A stretch of DNA of 64,000 nucleotides from Eubacteriaceae bacterium (GTDB taxonomy: Bacteria; Bacillota; Clostridia; Eubacteriales; Alkalibacteraceae): contig JAAXUP010000005.1 of NCBI GenBank assembly GCA_013335935.1, positions 1 through 64,000 of the forward strand. Direction: 5' to 3'. This document shows positions 35,806 to 45,440 of this stretch, one piece after another. A program made the position numbers and the translations under genes. The notes under the pieces were generated by a model. The model saw nothing but the letters and a program-made list of their open reading frames with translations, made no database searches and was not told the origin of the DNA. Each line of letters begins with the position of its first letter. Within the stretch, counting starts at the first letter, position 1.

Positions 35806-36111
35806 GGCATCTCCTGTTCGACATACTAATCTACATTGATTATAATTCAATTTCCATATTTTATCAATCTATCAGATTCCCACCAATAAACTCTTGATTT
35901 TTTTCAGCCCTTGCCTTATTCTATGATAACTATAGTTTTTATCAATGGAATAAAAGGATCTAATTTATTGGACAAGAATATCTACTCGTGATATAAATTA
36001 ATTGCTATCTTTTTTAAAGATGTTTTACAGGCGCGTCAGTATATGTTAGTTATTTAACAAACATACTCTGACAAGGCATGATACTTTATTACCGAAGACA
36101 GGGGGCTGCAA
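35806..36111. other. Intergenic region between mutY and the TTT transporter
   Basis: 306 bases with no gene recognised. It contains the predicted plus-strand promoter at 35968-35997 and a roughly 100-base leader before the transporter operon. No convincing riboswitch or operator was seen. Confidence 0.6.
35968..35997 (+). promoter_or_regulatory. Predicted promoter of the TTT transporter operon
   Basis: TTGGAC, 18 bases, TATAAA. The stretch ACAAGAATATCTA from the -35 into the spacer is identical to the one in the promoter at 46029-46058. Confidence 0.5.
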
Positions 36112-37170
36112 ATGAAGTTTATAAAAGTAATAAAAAATAAGTCTGTTCTTTTATTGAGTGCAGCATTGATTACAAGTCTGTTGATAACAGGCTGTGGAAA
36201 CAAGACAAATGAACCCACCAGTGAACCTGAAGGAAATTATCCCAGCCAGAATATCAATGGGGTCGTCGCTTGGGGCGCAGGGGGTACAACCGATAATGTA
36301 GCCAGAAGGCTTCAGCCTCTGGCAGAACAGGTACTGGGAAAATCGATTATCATGTCCAATAAAGCCGGCGGTGCCGGAATTTTAGCCATGCAATATGTCA
36401 ATGATCAGAATCCGGATGGTTATACCCTGATCTTTAATGCAGAAACACCTGCACTTTATCCCGTACTTGGACTGCCTGATCTGACGTACGATGAATTTGA
36501 ACCCATCGTTCTTTTTACTAAAGGGAGCAGCGTTATTGTTGTCCCAAACAACTCCCCATATGAAAACTTCGACGATCTCATAAAGGACGCCAAGGAAAAT
36601 CCAGGAAGAATCCATTTGGGGATCAGTGGAGTAGGTGGCCAGCCTTATATGGCGGCTGCGATATTAAAGAATATCGATGGCGCAGATTTTAATCTTGTAC
36701 CCTATGATGGTGACAGTTCTCTGATCACGGCTCTTTTAGGCAATCAGATACAAGTTACCGCCTTATCTGTGGGTGCGGCAACTCAGTTTATTAAGAATGG
36801 TAACATGAAAGCCCTTGCAGTTATGTCTGCTGAGCGCAATGAGATCATCCCTGAGGTGCCCTCTGTCGTTGAAAGTAATCCTGAATATAAAGAAATCCTT
36901 ACAGCATCCGGTTTTTTCAATGGTGTGTTTGTGAAAAAAGGTACTCCGGAAACTGCCATCCGTAAGCTTAAGGAAGCTTTTATGTCAGCTTTTAATGATC
37001 CCGGCTTTCAGGAGTATGCAGCAGAAAATGGCATGAAACCCCTTGGACTTACAGGAGAAGAGGCGAAATTATATATAAAAAAATGGCAGTCCCAGATGGC
37101 ATGGCTTATTTATGAAACAGGTGATTCTAAAGTGTCTCCAGAAAAATTCGGAATTCCAAAACCTGATTGA
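36112..37170 (+). CDS. Tripartite tricarboxylate transporter substrate-binding lipoprotein (TctC-like)
   Basis: 352 residues. Lipoprotein signal with lipobox LLITGC (Cys28). The mature part has the TctC/Bug fold: INGVVAWGAGGTTDNVARRL near the start of the first lobe, LPDLTYDEFEPIVLF, and the C-lobe segment FFNGVFVKKGTPETAIRKL. It binds a carboxylate outside the cell and hands it to the TctAB membrane pair encoded next. Many family members bind non-citrate carboxylates, including aromatic acids, so the ligand stays open. Start behind AGGGGGC. Confidence 0.92.
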   Translation: MKFIKVIKNKSVLLLSAALITSLLITGCGNKTNEPTSEPEGNYPSQNINGVVAWGAGGTTDNVARRLQPLAEQVLGKSIIMSNKAGGAGILAMQYVNDQNPDGYTLIFNAETPALYPVLGLPDLTYDEFEPIVLFTKGSSVIVVPNNSPYENFDDLIKDAKENPGRIHLGISGVGGQPYMAAAILKNIDGADFNLVPYDGDSSLITALLGNQIQVTALSVGAATQFIKNGNMKALAVMSAERNEIIPEVPSVVESNPEYKEILTASGFFNGVFVKKGTPETAIRKLKEAFMSAFNDPGFQEYAAENGMKPLGLTGEEAKLYIKKWQSQMAWLIYETGDSKVSPEKFGIPKPD

Positions 37171-37229
37171 ACCAAATAATCAACAAAATCGAGAAATTCT
37201 GAATAATTATTTAAACGAGGGGGATATAA

Positions 37230-37718
37230 ATGTCTGCGAAAGATAAAGAAATGAAACAGGCAGCACAGTCTGTTCAAAATCCGGGAGAGCTATATTTTTT
37301 ATTGATACTTTTTTCAGTCTTTGCCTTGTTCTTTTATGAGGCGTCAAAACAAAATGGTTTGCTTCAAGGTGAATTAGGCGGACCAGGTGTAATACCACAA
37401 TTGATGATTGGCGCTTCACTAATTATGATCGTATTGTTGTTCCTTCAATTCCGTAAGAATCACTATAAGGAGAGTTATATCAATGATGTCATAAAAACCT
37501 TGTTTTCTAAAGATCTTGTAGCGATTCTAGGAACGGTTGTATTATATGCTTTGCTGCTTGAAAGTTTGAAATTTATTCTGACCTCTTCACTGTTTCTCTT
37601 TTTCAGCATGGCTCTTCTTGACAGGAAAAAATTCGGTCATAAACTTATGATTTCCCTGGCAACTGTAGCAATGATAGTTTTGATTTTTAGATATATTTTT
37701 CAGGTTGTATTACCATAG
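37230..37718 (+). CDS. Tripartite tricarboxylate transporter small membrane subunit (TctB-like)
   Basis: 162 residues with four predicted membrane helices (about 20-38, 52-70, 95-115 and 140-158), the size and topology of TctB. Sequence is weakly conserved in this family, so the call rests mainly on position between tctC- and tctA-like genes. GPGVIPQLMIGASLIMIVLL is the family-typical second helix. Start behind GAGGGGG. Confidence 0.88.
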   Translation: MSAKDKEMKQAAQSVQNPGELYFLLILFSVFALFFYEASKQNGLLQGELGGPGVIPQLMIGASLIMIVLLFLQFRKNHYKESYINDVIKTLFSKDLVAILGTVVLYALLLESLKFILTSSLFLFFSMALLDRKKFGHKLMISLATVAMIVLIFRYIFQVVLP

Positions 37719-37739
37719 ATTATTATGAGGAGATAAAAT

Positions 37740-39242
37740 ATGATAGGTATCGAAGGGTTCTTAATACCATTTTTAAATTTAGAACTGATTATGTATATAG
37801 CAGCTGGTGTTTTTGTCGGCATTTATGTTGGTGCAATTCCTGGTCTTTCCGTCACAATGGCGGTTTCCATTCTGATTTCCTTCACATTTTCATGGGATAT
37901 CCTGCCTGCTTTAGCTGTAATGATCGGAGTTTTCGTCGGCGGTGTCTATGGCGGCAGCCGCTCAGCGATTCTGCTGAATATTCCCGGAGCACCGGCAGCT
38001 GTTGCCACAGCATTTGATGGATTCCCCCTGGCAAAAAGGGGCGAAGCTGGAATTGCTATGGGAATCAGTACCACAGAGTCCGTCATCGGTACATTTTTTG
38101 GAATCGCAGTACTGGTTGTGGCGTCACCTATTGTTTCCAGCCTGGCTCTAAAAGTATCTCCCAGAGACTATGTACTTTTAGCCATAATGGGTTTACTTCT
38201 TGTAGGGAGTTTAAGTAAAGGCTCCATGTTAAAAGCAATGATCACAGCCGCTTTAGGGATCATCGCCGGACTCGTTGGAATGGACCCTATAACAGGGCAG
38301 CCACGACTGAACTTTGGCTTTGACGGACTTTTGGGAGGAATCAGCTTCATCGTTGTAATGATCGGGATTTTTGGATTATCCGAGGCTCTTATGCAGCTTC
38401 GGCATAACGTTCAGCCTGTGAAACAAAATGTAGATAAAGTTCGCCCTGGCTGGGATGTGATTTTAAAGAATCTTCCCCTCACCATAAGATGTTCTTTAAT
38501 AGGCGTAGTGATTGGCGCTCTTCCAGGTACTGGTGGCGATATCGCGGCATTGATGGCCTATGACCATGCCAAACGATCGGTCAAAAATCCATCCCGGCCA
38601 TTTGGGGAAGGTGCTATCGAGGGTGTCATCGCTCCGGAATCAGCAAATAATGCCGCCATAGGAGGCGCTTTTATCCCGATGATGACTTTGGGTATTCCAG
38701 GTGACGCAGTAACAGCTGTGCTGATCGGAGGCATGGTTGTGCATGGCCTGCGGCCCGGGCCCATGCTTATGAAACAGCAGCCTGAGTTTTTCTGGACCAT
38801 CGTTGCCTGCCTTTTAATATCGAATATTTTTCTTTATATATTTGGAATGACAGGAATCAAGCTTTTTAGTAAAATCGTTGAAATTCCCAAGGCAATTATA
38901 ACCCCAATCATTATTGTTCTGTCAATTATCGGCAGTTATAGCATCAGTAACAGCGTAACAGATATTTATTGGATGATCGCCTTTGGTATACTGGGTTACT
39001 TCTTTAAGACTTATGACTACCCGGTTGCCCCAATGGTCTTAGGGCTGATCCTAAGCCCGATCATTGATACAAACTACAGGCGTGCCATGGCACTCAGCCA
39101 TAACAATTTGGGTGAATTTATCACCGGAATGTTCACCAATACCATTTCTGTCGTGATCATCCTATTTATTGTCGTTTCACTACTTTCACAATCTAAGTAT
39201 TGGGAAAAGATCCGTTCTGGATTTGAAAATAAATTTAAATGA
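37740..39242 (+). CDS. Tripartite tricarboxylate transporter large membrane subunit (TctA-like)
   Basis: 500 residues and about twelve membrane helices. Family signatures include GVYVGAIPGLS-like residues 25-36 (GIYVGAIPGLSVTMAV), GGVYGGSRSAILLNIPGAPA, and the repeat in the C-half GALPGTGGDIAALMAYDHAK. These paired GxPGxxG motifs line the cation and carboxylate sites. With the binding protein and TctB it makes a secondary, ion-driven, high-affinity carboxylate importer. Ends at a perfect palindromic terminator. Confidence 0.95.
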   Translation: MIGIEGFLIPFLNLELIMYIAAGVFVGIYVGAIPGLSVTMAVSILISFTFSWDILPALAVMIGVFVGGVYGGSRSAILLNIPGAPAAVATAFDGFPLAKRGEAGIAMGISTTESVIGTFFGIAVLVVASPIVSSLALKVSPRDYVLLAIMGLLLVGSLSKGSMLKAMITAALGIIAGLVGMDPITGQPRLNFGFDGLLGGISFIVVMIGIFGLSEALMQLRHNVQPVKQNVDKVRPGWDVILKNLPLTIRCSLIGVVIGALPGTGGDIAALMAYDHAKRSVKNPSRPFGEGAIEGVIAPESANNAAIGGAFIPMMTLGIPGDAVTAVLIGGMVVHGLRPGPMLMKQQPEFFWTIVACLLISNIFLYIFGMTGIKLFSKIVEIPKAIITPIIIVLSIIGSYSISNSVTDIYWMIAFGILGYFFKTYDYPVAPMVLGLILSPIIDTNYRRAMALSHNNLGEFITGMFTNTISVVIILFIVVSLLSQSKYWEKIRSGFENKFK

Positions 39243-39250
39243 GCGTACAA

Positions 39251-39280
39251 AAAAACCGGCGAGAATTCTCGCCGGTTTTT
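39251..39280. terminator. Perfect palindromic bidirectional terminator
   Basis: A 30-base perfect palindrome: AAAAACCGGCGAGAA followed at once by its complement, with A and T runs on the flanks. It serves both the TTT operon and the convergent L25 gene. Confidence 0.92.
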
Positions 39281-39284
39281 GTCT

Positions 39285-39893
39285 CTATACAGTCGGACTT
39301 TCTTTAACCGTTTCAATTTCTTCTTCTGTTTCATGTACCCTTGATTCGGATACAGACACAATAACTACTGAAGGGTCATTCTCGACAACTACTTTTTTCG
39401 AGAGCTTTAAATCACTGATATGTATTGATTCTCCTACATTCAAAGCTGAAACGTCAATTTCTACATGATCAGGGATATCCTGGGGAAAACCCTTTAACGA
39501 AATAAAGTTTGTTTGCCGCATCAAAATCAATTTTTTTGCATCCAGGATTTCTGCTCCTACGATTTTTATCGGCACCTCCGTGTGAATTCCCTCGGATAGG
39601 GATACCTTTTGAAAATCAACATGCAAATATTCTCTGCTTAAGGGCGCATGCTGTATTTCCTTTATGATAACTGTGACTGGTTCTTCATTGGCTACTGCTA
39701 AGTTAAATACAGCATTTCTCCCTAATGTGGTTAAAACTCTTTTCAATTCATCAGTTTTTACGGTGACTGACGTTGTTTCTATCCCTTTACCGTAAATGCT
39801 GGCTGGTAAATAACCGGACTTTCTCAGCCTCATATTGACATTGCTATTTGCATTTTCTCGTTTTTCGATCTTAATAGTTTTCATCTTTTTCAT
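39285..39893 (-). CDS. rplY: Ribosomal protein L25/Ctc
   Basis: 202 residues, so the long (Ctc/TL5) form with an added C-terminal domain. N-terminal 5S-rRNA-binding domain: RLRKSGYLPASIYGKGIETT and IKEIQHAPLSREYLHVDFQK; C-terminal TL5 domain from about residue 95 (VPIKIVGAEI, GFPQDIPDHVEIDVSALNVG, IHISDLKL). It binds 5S rRNA and is a general stress protein in Bacillus. Start behind GGGAGG. The usual neighbour pth is not present; the gene stands alone. Confidence 0.93.
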   Translation of the reverse strand: MKKMKTIKIEKRENANSNVNMRLRKSGYLPASIYGKGIETTSVTVKTDELKRVLTTLGRNAVFNLAVANEEPVTVIIKEIQHAPLSREYLHVDFQKVSLSEGIHTEVPIKIVGAEILDAKKLILMRQTNFISLKGFPQDIPDHVEIDVSALNVGESIHISDLKLSKKVVVENDPSVVIVSVSESRVHETEEEIETVKESPTV

Positions 39894-40025
39894 CTTGTGG
39901 TGCCTCCCTCTATCTTAAACTACAATTATTTATACCCCATTATACCACACAATAAGCATTTAAAACCTTTTACAGTTTAATTTGGATTTATTAACATTTA
40001 TTTCCTATTGTAGTGTCTTTGGCTT

Positions 40026-42002
40026 TTATTCGCTTGGAAAGCGATACCTGAAATAATCTCTGGTTAATGTTTGGGCAGATACATTCATGTAATTCTTCAC
40101 TTTTTGGGTAACCCCATTTAAGTATTCATCCGTGACTGTATCCGATAATCGTTCATAGGTGCCGCTTTTGGGGAAATACATCGCCTTGTCTGTGATCCAG
40201 CCTCCAGTGGTAAAAATCACTGTAGTTTCCTCCTCTGAGAAAACATCTTTTCCCACATAATATCTTGGATCATAGTAGTTCAAATCGAACAGGTTTGCCA
40301 AGGTAGGCAAAATATCAAAGGTACTTGCTGTTTTCGTTATCGTTTTGGATTCCACTGCGCTGTTATAGATAATAAATGGCAGACGATCCATGTTGTACTG
40401 GCTTGTTCTGTCGGTTCCAGTAGCTTCCTCCAGATATTTTAATTCCATATGTAAAGGATGGTGGTCCCCAAATATTGCAAAAACCGTATCATCAAGTTTC
40501 CCTTTTTCTTCTAAAGAATTTATTAAATATTCCAGCGCCAGGTCTGTTTCGATGGCTTTCGCCAAATACCTTTTTACTTTAATATTGTAGGGCAAATTCT
40601 TTACCTTATCCCAATGGGTTTTCACTACACCCTTATGTCCGCCATCATCATATGGAAAATGCATGGTTGAGGTGATGATAAAACTGAAGAATCTGTCCTG
40701 ATCAATAAAATAGGGCAATGCTTCCTGCATCATGTTCAGATCACTTGGCCATCCTCCGATCCTTTTAATATTCAAATCATCATGGCTGTAAAATTTAAGG
40801 GAGCCCATGTTTTGATGCAATTCTGTTCTATTGTAGTATTGATCTGTCCAGTTATGATATGACGTATTGTAATAGCTGTTCTTTTTAAACAAACTAAAAA
40901 TTGATGTGGAATAATTGTTTTTCGTAAATGCATTTGGGGTGCACACCGTTGGGGAGGGAATTATGGATGTTAAAGCAATGTACTCGCTTTCTCCGGTGGT
41001 GCAGCTATATTTTGGGGTATAATAATTATTAAAGTACCAGCCTTCCTTTGCCAGCCTAAAAAGCGTTGGTGTCACTTCTTCATTGATTGCAGTCACATCC
41101 AAGGCTTCAATCATGATCAGTATCAAATTCTTATCTTTAAATATTCCCGTCATCTCATTTTTAGGCGTTATATTTTGATTGATATAGAATTCATGCAAGC
41201 TTTTGATTACAGGATCCTTTTCATTTTCAATCAAAGTCCGCCATCTTGTATCAATAATTTTTCGTTCATAATCCGGTTCATCAATAACTTCTTCTTCCTC
41301 TTTGTCATCCACAACAATTTCCTGGGATGTTTCTCCAGGATCGATCATATACAGAATATCCCGCCACAGAAAACGCATTGTGCCAAATTCCTTCAAGGAT
41401 GTCTCAATGAAAATCGGATTGGAATACAATACTTGATTGCTTACCATTAAATTCGGGCTTTGAAATATAGGTAAAATCAATGTGGAAATCGATAAAAAGT
41501 GTAAGGATATCACAAAAATGAACATGGTTACTATTTGTTTAAAGTTATATTTTCCCTGGCGCAAAAACCCTTTAGCAAAGATGAAAATCAGCAAAACGAT
41601 CATAAAAGGAAGAAACCCGAGATAGTAAATCGGCTTGATGTAACTTAAAAAAACACTGATCTGTTCAGTTATCCTCCCAGCCCCATCATTTGCCGCATTG
41701 ACCGACATATAATTTCCCATGAAGCTTTGAAAATTCAACTGGATCACTGCATAAATGGAAGAAAATAAAATCGTCATCAATATGATTACTTTGCTCATTC
41801 GAGGAGAGAAAAAACTGCATAGGAAGGCAATAATAGTGCTTGTCGTCAATGTAAAAAGGGTGATCCTTACGAGTTCAATAGTAAATAAACTGCCAAAGGT
41901 CAAAATTTTAAAAAATCCTTCTATGAAAATCAGGCTAAAAAAAATGATCAGTATTATTTTGGAAAAATAGAAGTTTGTCTCTAAAATTTTAGTTTTTTTC
42001 AT
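40026..42002 (-). CDS. LTA synthase-family sulfatase (phosphoglycerol transferase-like)
   Basis: 658 residues. Five N-terminal membrane helices (to about residue 190) precede an extracytoplasmic sulfatase-type domain: LILIMIEALDVTAINEEVTP (metal-binding Glu), the catalytic Thr region YSCTTGESEYIAL, FSFIITSTMHFPYDD and the metal-site AIFGDHHPLHMELKYLEEA. LtaS-type enzymes transfer glycerol phosphate from phosphatidylglycerol to build or modify lipoteichoic acid. The presence of one supports a monoderm cell. A true LtaS and related glycan-modifying enzymes cannot be told apart here. An acidic linker (DDKEEEEVIDEPDYE) joins membrane and catalytic parts. Confidence 0.88.
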   Translation of the reverse strand: MKKTKILETNFYFSKIILIIFFSLIFIEGFFKILTFGSLFTIELVRITLFTLTTSTIIAFLCSFFSPRMSKVIILMTILFSSIYAVIQLNFQSFMGNYMSVNAANDGAGRITEQISVFLSYIKPIYYLGFLPFMIVLLIFIFAKGFLRQGKYNFKQIVTMFIFVISLHFLSISTLILPIFQSPNLMVSNQVLYSNPIFIETSLKEFGTMRFLWRDILYMIDPGETSQEIVVDDKEEEEVIDEPDYERKIIDTRWRTLIENEKDPVIKSLHEFYINQNITPKNEMTGIFKDKNLILIMIEALDVTAINEEVTPTLFRLAKEGWYFNNYYTPKYSCTTGESEYIALTSIIPSPTVCTPNAFTKNNYSTSIFSLFKKNSYYNTSYHNWTDQYYNRTELHQNMGSLKFYSHDDLNIKRIGGWPSDLNMMQEALPYFIDQDRFFSFIITSTMHFPYDDGGHKGVVKTHWDKVKNLPYNIKVKRYLAKAIETDLALEYLINSLEEKGKLDDTVFAIFGDHHPLHMELKYLEEATGTDRTSQYNMDRLPFIIYNSAVESKTITKTASTFDILPTLANLFDLNYYDPRYYVGKDVFSEEETTVIFTTGGWITDKAMYFPKSGTYERLSDTVTDEYLNGVTQKVKNYMNVSAQTLTRDYFRYRFPSE

Positions 42003-42093
42003 TGCTCCACCCCTGCAAAATTGTACTTTCTAAAATGATTATAATATATTTTGATTTTAATTTCATATTTTTGTAATTCCATATGTCTAAATT

Positions 42094-44229
42094 TTAATCG
42101 ATTTTCAGTAGTCTTGCATTAATTGAAACAATGATCGTACTTAGCGACATGAGTACCGCTCCCGCTGCCGGACTGATGACTATTCCCTGATTGTATAGAA
42201 TCCCTGCTGCCAAGGGCAGTGCAACGACATTATATCCGGTAGCCCAGATTAGATTTTGGATCATCTTTCTGTAGGTCGCTTTTGAAAGTTTAATGATATT
42301 GATGACATCCAAAGGGTTGCTTTTTACAAGAATGATATCGGCAGTTTCAATAGCAATGTCTGTTCCCGCTCCAATAGCGATCCCTAAATCTGCTTTTGCC
42401 AGAGATGGTGCATCGTTGACTCCATCGCCGGTCATTGCAACGATTTTCCCCTGCTTAATAAGCTCATCGATTTTCGATGCCTTCTCCTGGGGCAGTACTT
42501 CCGCAATGATATGATTGATCTTAAGGATCCCCCCTACATACGCTGCAGCTCTTTTGTTATCTCCGGTAAGCATTATGGATTCTACCTGCATGTTCTTCAA
42601 TGCCTGGACAGCTTCCTTTGCCGTGTCTCTGACAATATCAGAAAGCGCAATATAACCCAGGAGCACACTATCTTCCAGTATAAAGATTACGGTCTTTCCT
42701 TCCTGAGCGAGATTAGCATAATGACCTTCATCAAAGGCTACCTTCGAAGTTCTCATGTAACCCGGACTGACTATCCTTATATTTCTGCCATCAACCTTCG
42801 CTTTTAGTCCTTGACCCGTCAGATTCTGGTATTGGGTGACTTCTTTCAATCTAAGGTTTAACTTTTCCCCTTCTTTGACGATTCCTTTCGCAATAGGATG
42901 TTCCGAATTGGATTCTACAGAATAGGCAATAGAAAGCAGTTCATCTTTTGAAACGGTTAATTCATTGATGTCCGTGATGCCAAATTGCCCTTCTGTCAGG
43001 GTTCCTGTTTTATCAAATACAACGGCTGTCAATTTTCTTGCATTTTCAAATGCCGCCCTGTTTCTGATCAGAAGCCCTCTCTTTGCACCAATGCTCGTTG
43101 ATACTGCTGTAACTAAAGGCGTTGCCAGTCCTAAGGCATGTGGGCAGCAGATTACAATTACCGTAACCCCTCTTTCAATGGCAAAGCCTAGATCCTTTCC
43201 CATAAGCATCCAAATAATAAAGGTTGCAGCGCCGGAGATCACTGCAATATAAAACAGGCATTTCGCTGCAATGTCCGCCAATCTTTGGGTATCCGATTTT
43301 GAAGCCTGTGCTTCACGAACCAGTTTGATCACCTGGGACAGGAATGTGAATTCACCGGTCCTGCTAACCTTAAATTTCAAGATACCTTCTCCATTGATAG
43401 AGCCACCGATAACCTCATCTCCTGTTGCTTTTTCAACAGGAACCGATTCACCTGTTATCATAGACTCATTTACTTCTGAACTGCCATCGTATACGATCCC
43501 GTCTATGGAAATTTTCTCTCCCGGCTTAACCAGCACACGATCGCCGGTTTTTAATTGCTTCACTGGAATATCCCTGGTTGCACCCTCTATACTTATCAGA
43601 TGAGCTTCCTCGGGCATGAGTTTTGCCAGGTCTTCCAGTGCTTTCGATGCGCCCGTGACAGATTTCATCTCGATCCAATGACCAAGGAGCATGATTACGA
43701 TCAAAGTTGCCAGTTCCCAGAAGAAATCATTCCCGTAAAGAACAAATACCGTCAGGGCACTATAAATATATGCAACCGAAATAGCAAGAGCGATGAGTGT
43801 CATCATTGCCGGTGATTTTTTCTTAAGTTCTTCTATGGCTCCCGTGATAAATGGTTTCCCCCCATAAATGAAAAGTATAGTAGAAAGTATAAGGAGTAAG
43901 TAGGTGTCCCCGGAAAACCGCCAGTCAACACCCATAAACATTTGAATCATTGGAGACAAAAGCAAAACAGGTATCATAAGTATGAAAGAAATAAAAAACC
44001 TTTTCTTAAAGTCTTTCACCATCATCCCATGGTGATCATGATCTCCTTGGTGACTATCATATTCATCATGTAAATTTTGATTATGCACCGGTTCATTCTC
44101 TTGCTGTTTGATGTCTTTATGACCAGTATCGTCTATCGGTCCAGTCTCATTTTTAATGCCATGTTGATGTTCCATGTGCTCATGTCCTTGATGTTCCCTT
44201 TTGTCGTGATCCATATTTTTATCCATCAT
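42094..44229 (-). CDS. CPH-type heavy-metal P-type ATPase (CopB/P1B-3 class)
   Basis: 711 residues. Instead of N-terminal CxxC metal domains it has a His-rich tail of about 70 residues (HDKREHQGHEHMEHQHG, SHQGDHDHHGMM). The membrane metal motif is Cys-Pro-His in VIVICCPHALGLATPLV, which defines P1B-3 (CopB) rather than CPC copper ATPases. Phosphorylation site DKTGTLTEG, actuator TGESVPVEKATGDEVIGG and hinge MTGDGVNDAPSLAKADLGIA are all intact. It exports Cu(II), Cu(I) or Ag(I). Start ATG 44229 follows GAGGAGG. No copper chaperone or CopY-type regulator gene lies next to it. Confidence 0.93.
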   Translation of the reverse strand: MMDKNMDHDKREHQGHEHMEHQHGIKNETGPIDDTGHKDIKQQENEPVHNQNLHDEYDSHQGDHDHHGMMVKDFKKRFFISFILMIPVLLLSPMIQMFMGVDWRFSGDTYLLLILSTILFIYGGKPFITGAIEELKKKSPAMMTLIALAISVAYIYSALTVFVLYGNDFFWELATLIVIMLLGHWIEMKSVTGASKALEDLAKLMPEEAHLISIEGATRDIPVKQLKTGDRVLVKPGEKISIDGIVYDGSSEVNESMITGESVPVEKATGDEVIGGSINGEGILKFKVSRTGEFTFLSQVIKLVREAQASKSDTQRLADIAAKCLFYIAVISGAATFIIWMLMGKDLGFAIERGVTVIVICCPHALGLATPLVTAVSTSIGAKRGLLIRNRAAFENARKLTAVVFDKTGTLTEGQFGITDINELTVSKDELLSIAYSVESNSEHPIAKGIVKEGEKLNLRLKEVTQYQNLTGQGLKAKVDGRNIRIVSPGYMRTSKVAFDEGHYANLAQEGKTVIFILEDSVLLGYIALSDIVRDTAKEAVQALKNMQVESIMLTGDNKRAAAYVGGILKINHIIAEVLPQEKASKIDELIKQGKIVAMTGDGVNDAPSLAKADLGIAIGAGTDIAIETADIILVKSNPLDVINIIKLSKATYRKMIQNLIWATGYNVVALPLAAGILYNQGIVISPAAGAVLMSLSTIIVSINARLLKID

Positions 44230-44316
44230 ACATACCTCCTCACGTCATACTCATATATACCCCTAAATCCAGGAAAAAATAATTTTATACATTTTAATTC
44301 CGTTTAAATTTATATA

Positions 44317-44346
44317 TTGACATCCATTAGCAAAATTTAATATACT
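44317..44346 (+). promoter_or_regulatory. Strong predicted promoter of the SDR gene
   Basis: TTGACA, 18 bases, TATACT, 50 bases ahead of the start codon at 44396. Confidence 0.7.
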
Positions 44347-44395
44347 AAATTTTAGATAACGGTAAAATATAATGAATGAAAAGAGGAGAACTTTT

Positions 44396-45391
44396 ATGGG
44401 CGATTTATTAAAAGGAAGAGTGGCTATCGTTACCGGATCCGGCCAAGGAATCGGAAGAGCAATTGCCATATATATGGCAATTGAAGGTGCAAAAATAGTA
44501 ACGAATAATCGTAAAAAGGGCTCTACAGGTAATGCCATATTAAGTGACGAATTGGTCAATTCTCTTGACGATGATAAAAAAGAGTGGCTAAAAAAAGAAG
44601 CAGAAGCATCAACCGGCGATGCTGAGACTACCACACAAACAATTCGGGCATTAGGGGGAGAAGCTGTTCCTTTTTTCGGAGATATCTCGAATTTTGATAC
44701 TGCAAGAGCTTTAGTGCAAACTGCTATAGATAATTTTGGAAAGTTGGATATCCTTGTTAACGTAGCTGGAAATTTCGGATTTAGTCCTGTTTGGGAAATT
44801 ACTGAAGAAACCTGGGATCGGGTGAATGATACAAAACCTAAAGGTTATTTTAATGCCATTCGTCATGCTGTCCCGCACATGATAGAAAATAAATGGGGAC
44901 GTATCATCAACTGTACTTCAAGAGCATTTTTAGGAGATGTATTAAAACATGCCGAATACTGTGCAGCCAATGCTGGTGTTGTAGGCCTCACCAGGGGTGT
45001 TGCAAAAGAATTGTTTTCTTATGGAATTACCTGCAACGCGTTTTCTCCATTTGCCAAGACTCGAGCAGATCATGAATTGAAAGCGTATGAGATGGCCGTG
45101 AGCTCTGAAAAAAGTCCTTGGATGGATAAGAAATTTTCAGCTGCTATGCCGGCTGAGACCCCAAGTCCGGAACATATTGCGCCTTTTATCACCTATTTGG
45201 CTTCTGAATATGCGGCTGGGATCAGCGGCTCCGTATTCAGTGTGGGAGGCAATGGCATCGGACTATATTCCGAACCTGAAATAAAAAAACAGCTGGTGAA
45301 ATTTGGTGACCCATGGTCAATGGAAGAACTTATCCAGCAAGCGCCAAGAGCACTGTTTGCTGATTATAAAAGCACAGCCGATTTAGGTTAA
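44396..45391 (+). CDS. SDR-family protein with altered active site (Tyr-x3-Asn)
   Basis: 331 residues from ATG 44396, behind GAGGAG. Cofactor motif VAIVTGSGQGIGRAIAIYMA is intact and VNVAGNFGF replaces NNAG. The active site should read Tyr-x3-Lys but is Tyr188-CAA-Asn192 (EYCAANAGVVGL), while Ser175 (NCTSRAF) is present. Without the Lys, ordinary SDR proton relay should fail, so the protein may catalyse something else, bind NAD(P) as a sensor, or use a different base. A 50-residue insertion (about 35-85, GSTGNAILSDELVNSLDDDK) separates strands 2 and 3. It stands alone with a strong promoter and terminator. Confidence 0.82.
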   Translation: MGDLLKGRVAIVTGSGQGIGRAIAIYMAIEGAKIVTNNRKKGSTGNAILSDELVNSLDDDKKEWLKKEAEASTGDAETTTQTIRALGGEAVPFFGDISNFDTARALVQTAIDNFGKLDILVNVAGNFGFSPVWEITEETWDRVNDTKPKGYFNAIRHAVPHMIENKWGRIINCTSRAFLGDVLKHAEYCAANAGVVGLTRGVAKELFSYGITCNAFSPFAKTRADHELKAYEMAVSSEKSPWMDKKFSAAMPAETPSPEHIAPFITYLASEYAAGISGSVFSVGGNGIGLYSEPEIKKQLVKFGDPWSMEELIQQAPRALFADYKSTADLG

Positions 45392-45399
45392 AAAAGAGT

Positions 45400-45440
45400 G
45401 AGACTGCTGCCTTTAGATACAGGTATCAGTCTCGATTTTT
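45400..45440 (+). terminator. Rho-independent terminator
   Basis: GAGACTG (45400-45406) pairs with CAGTCTC (45427-45433), with an inner ATAC/GTAT pairing, then GATTTTT. It overlaps the stop of the convergent SOUL gene. Confidence 0.8.
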
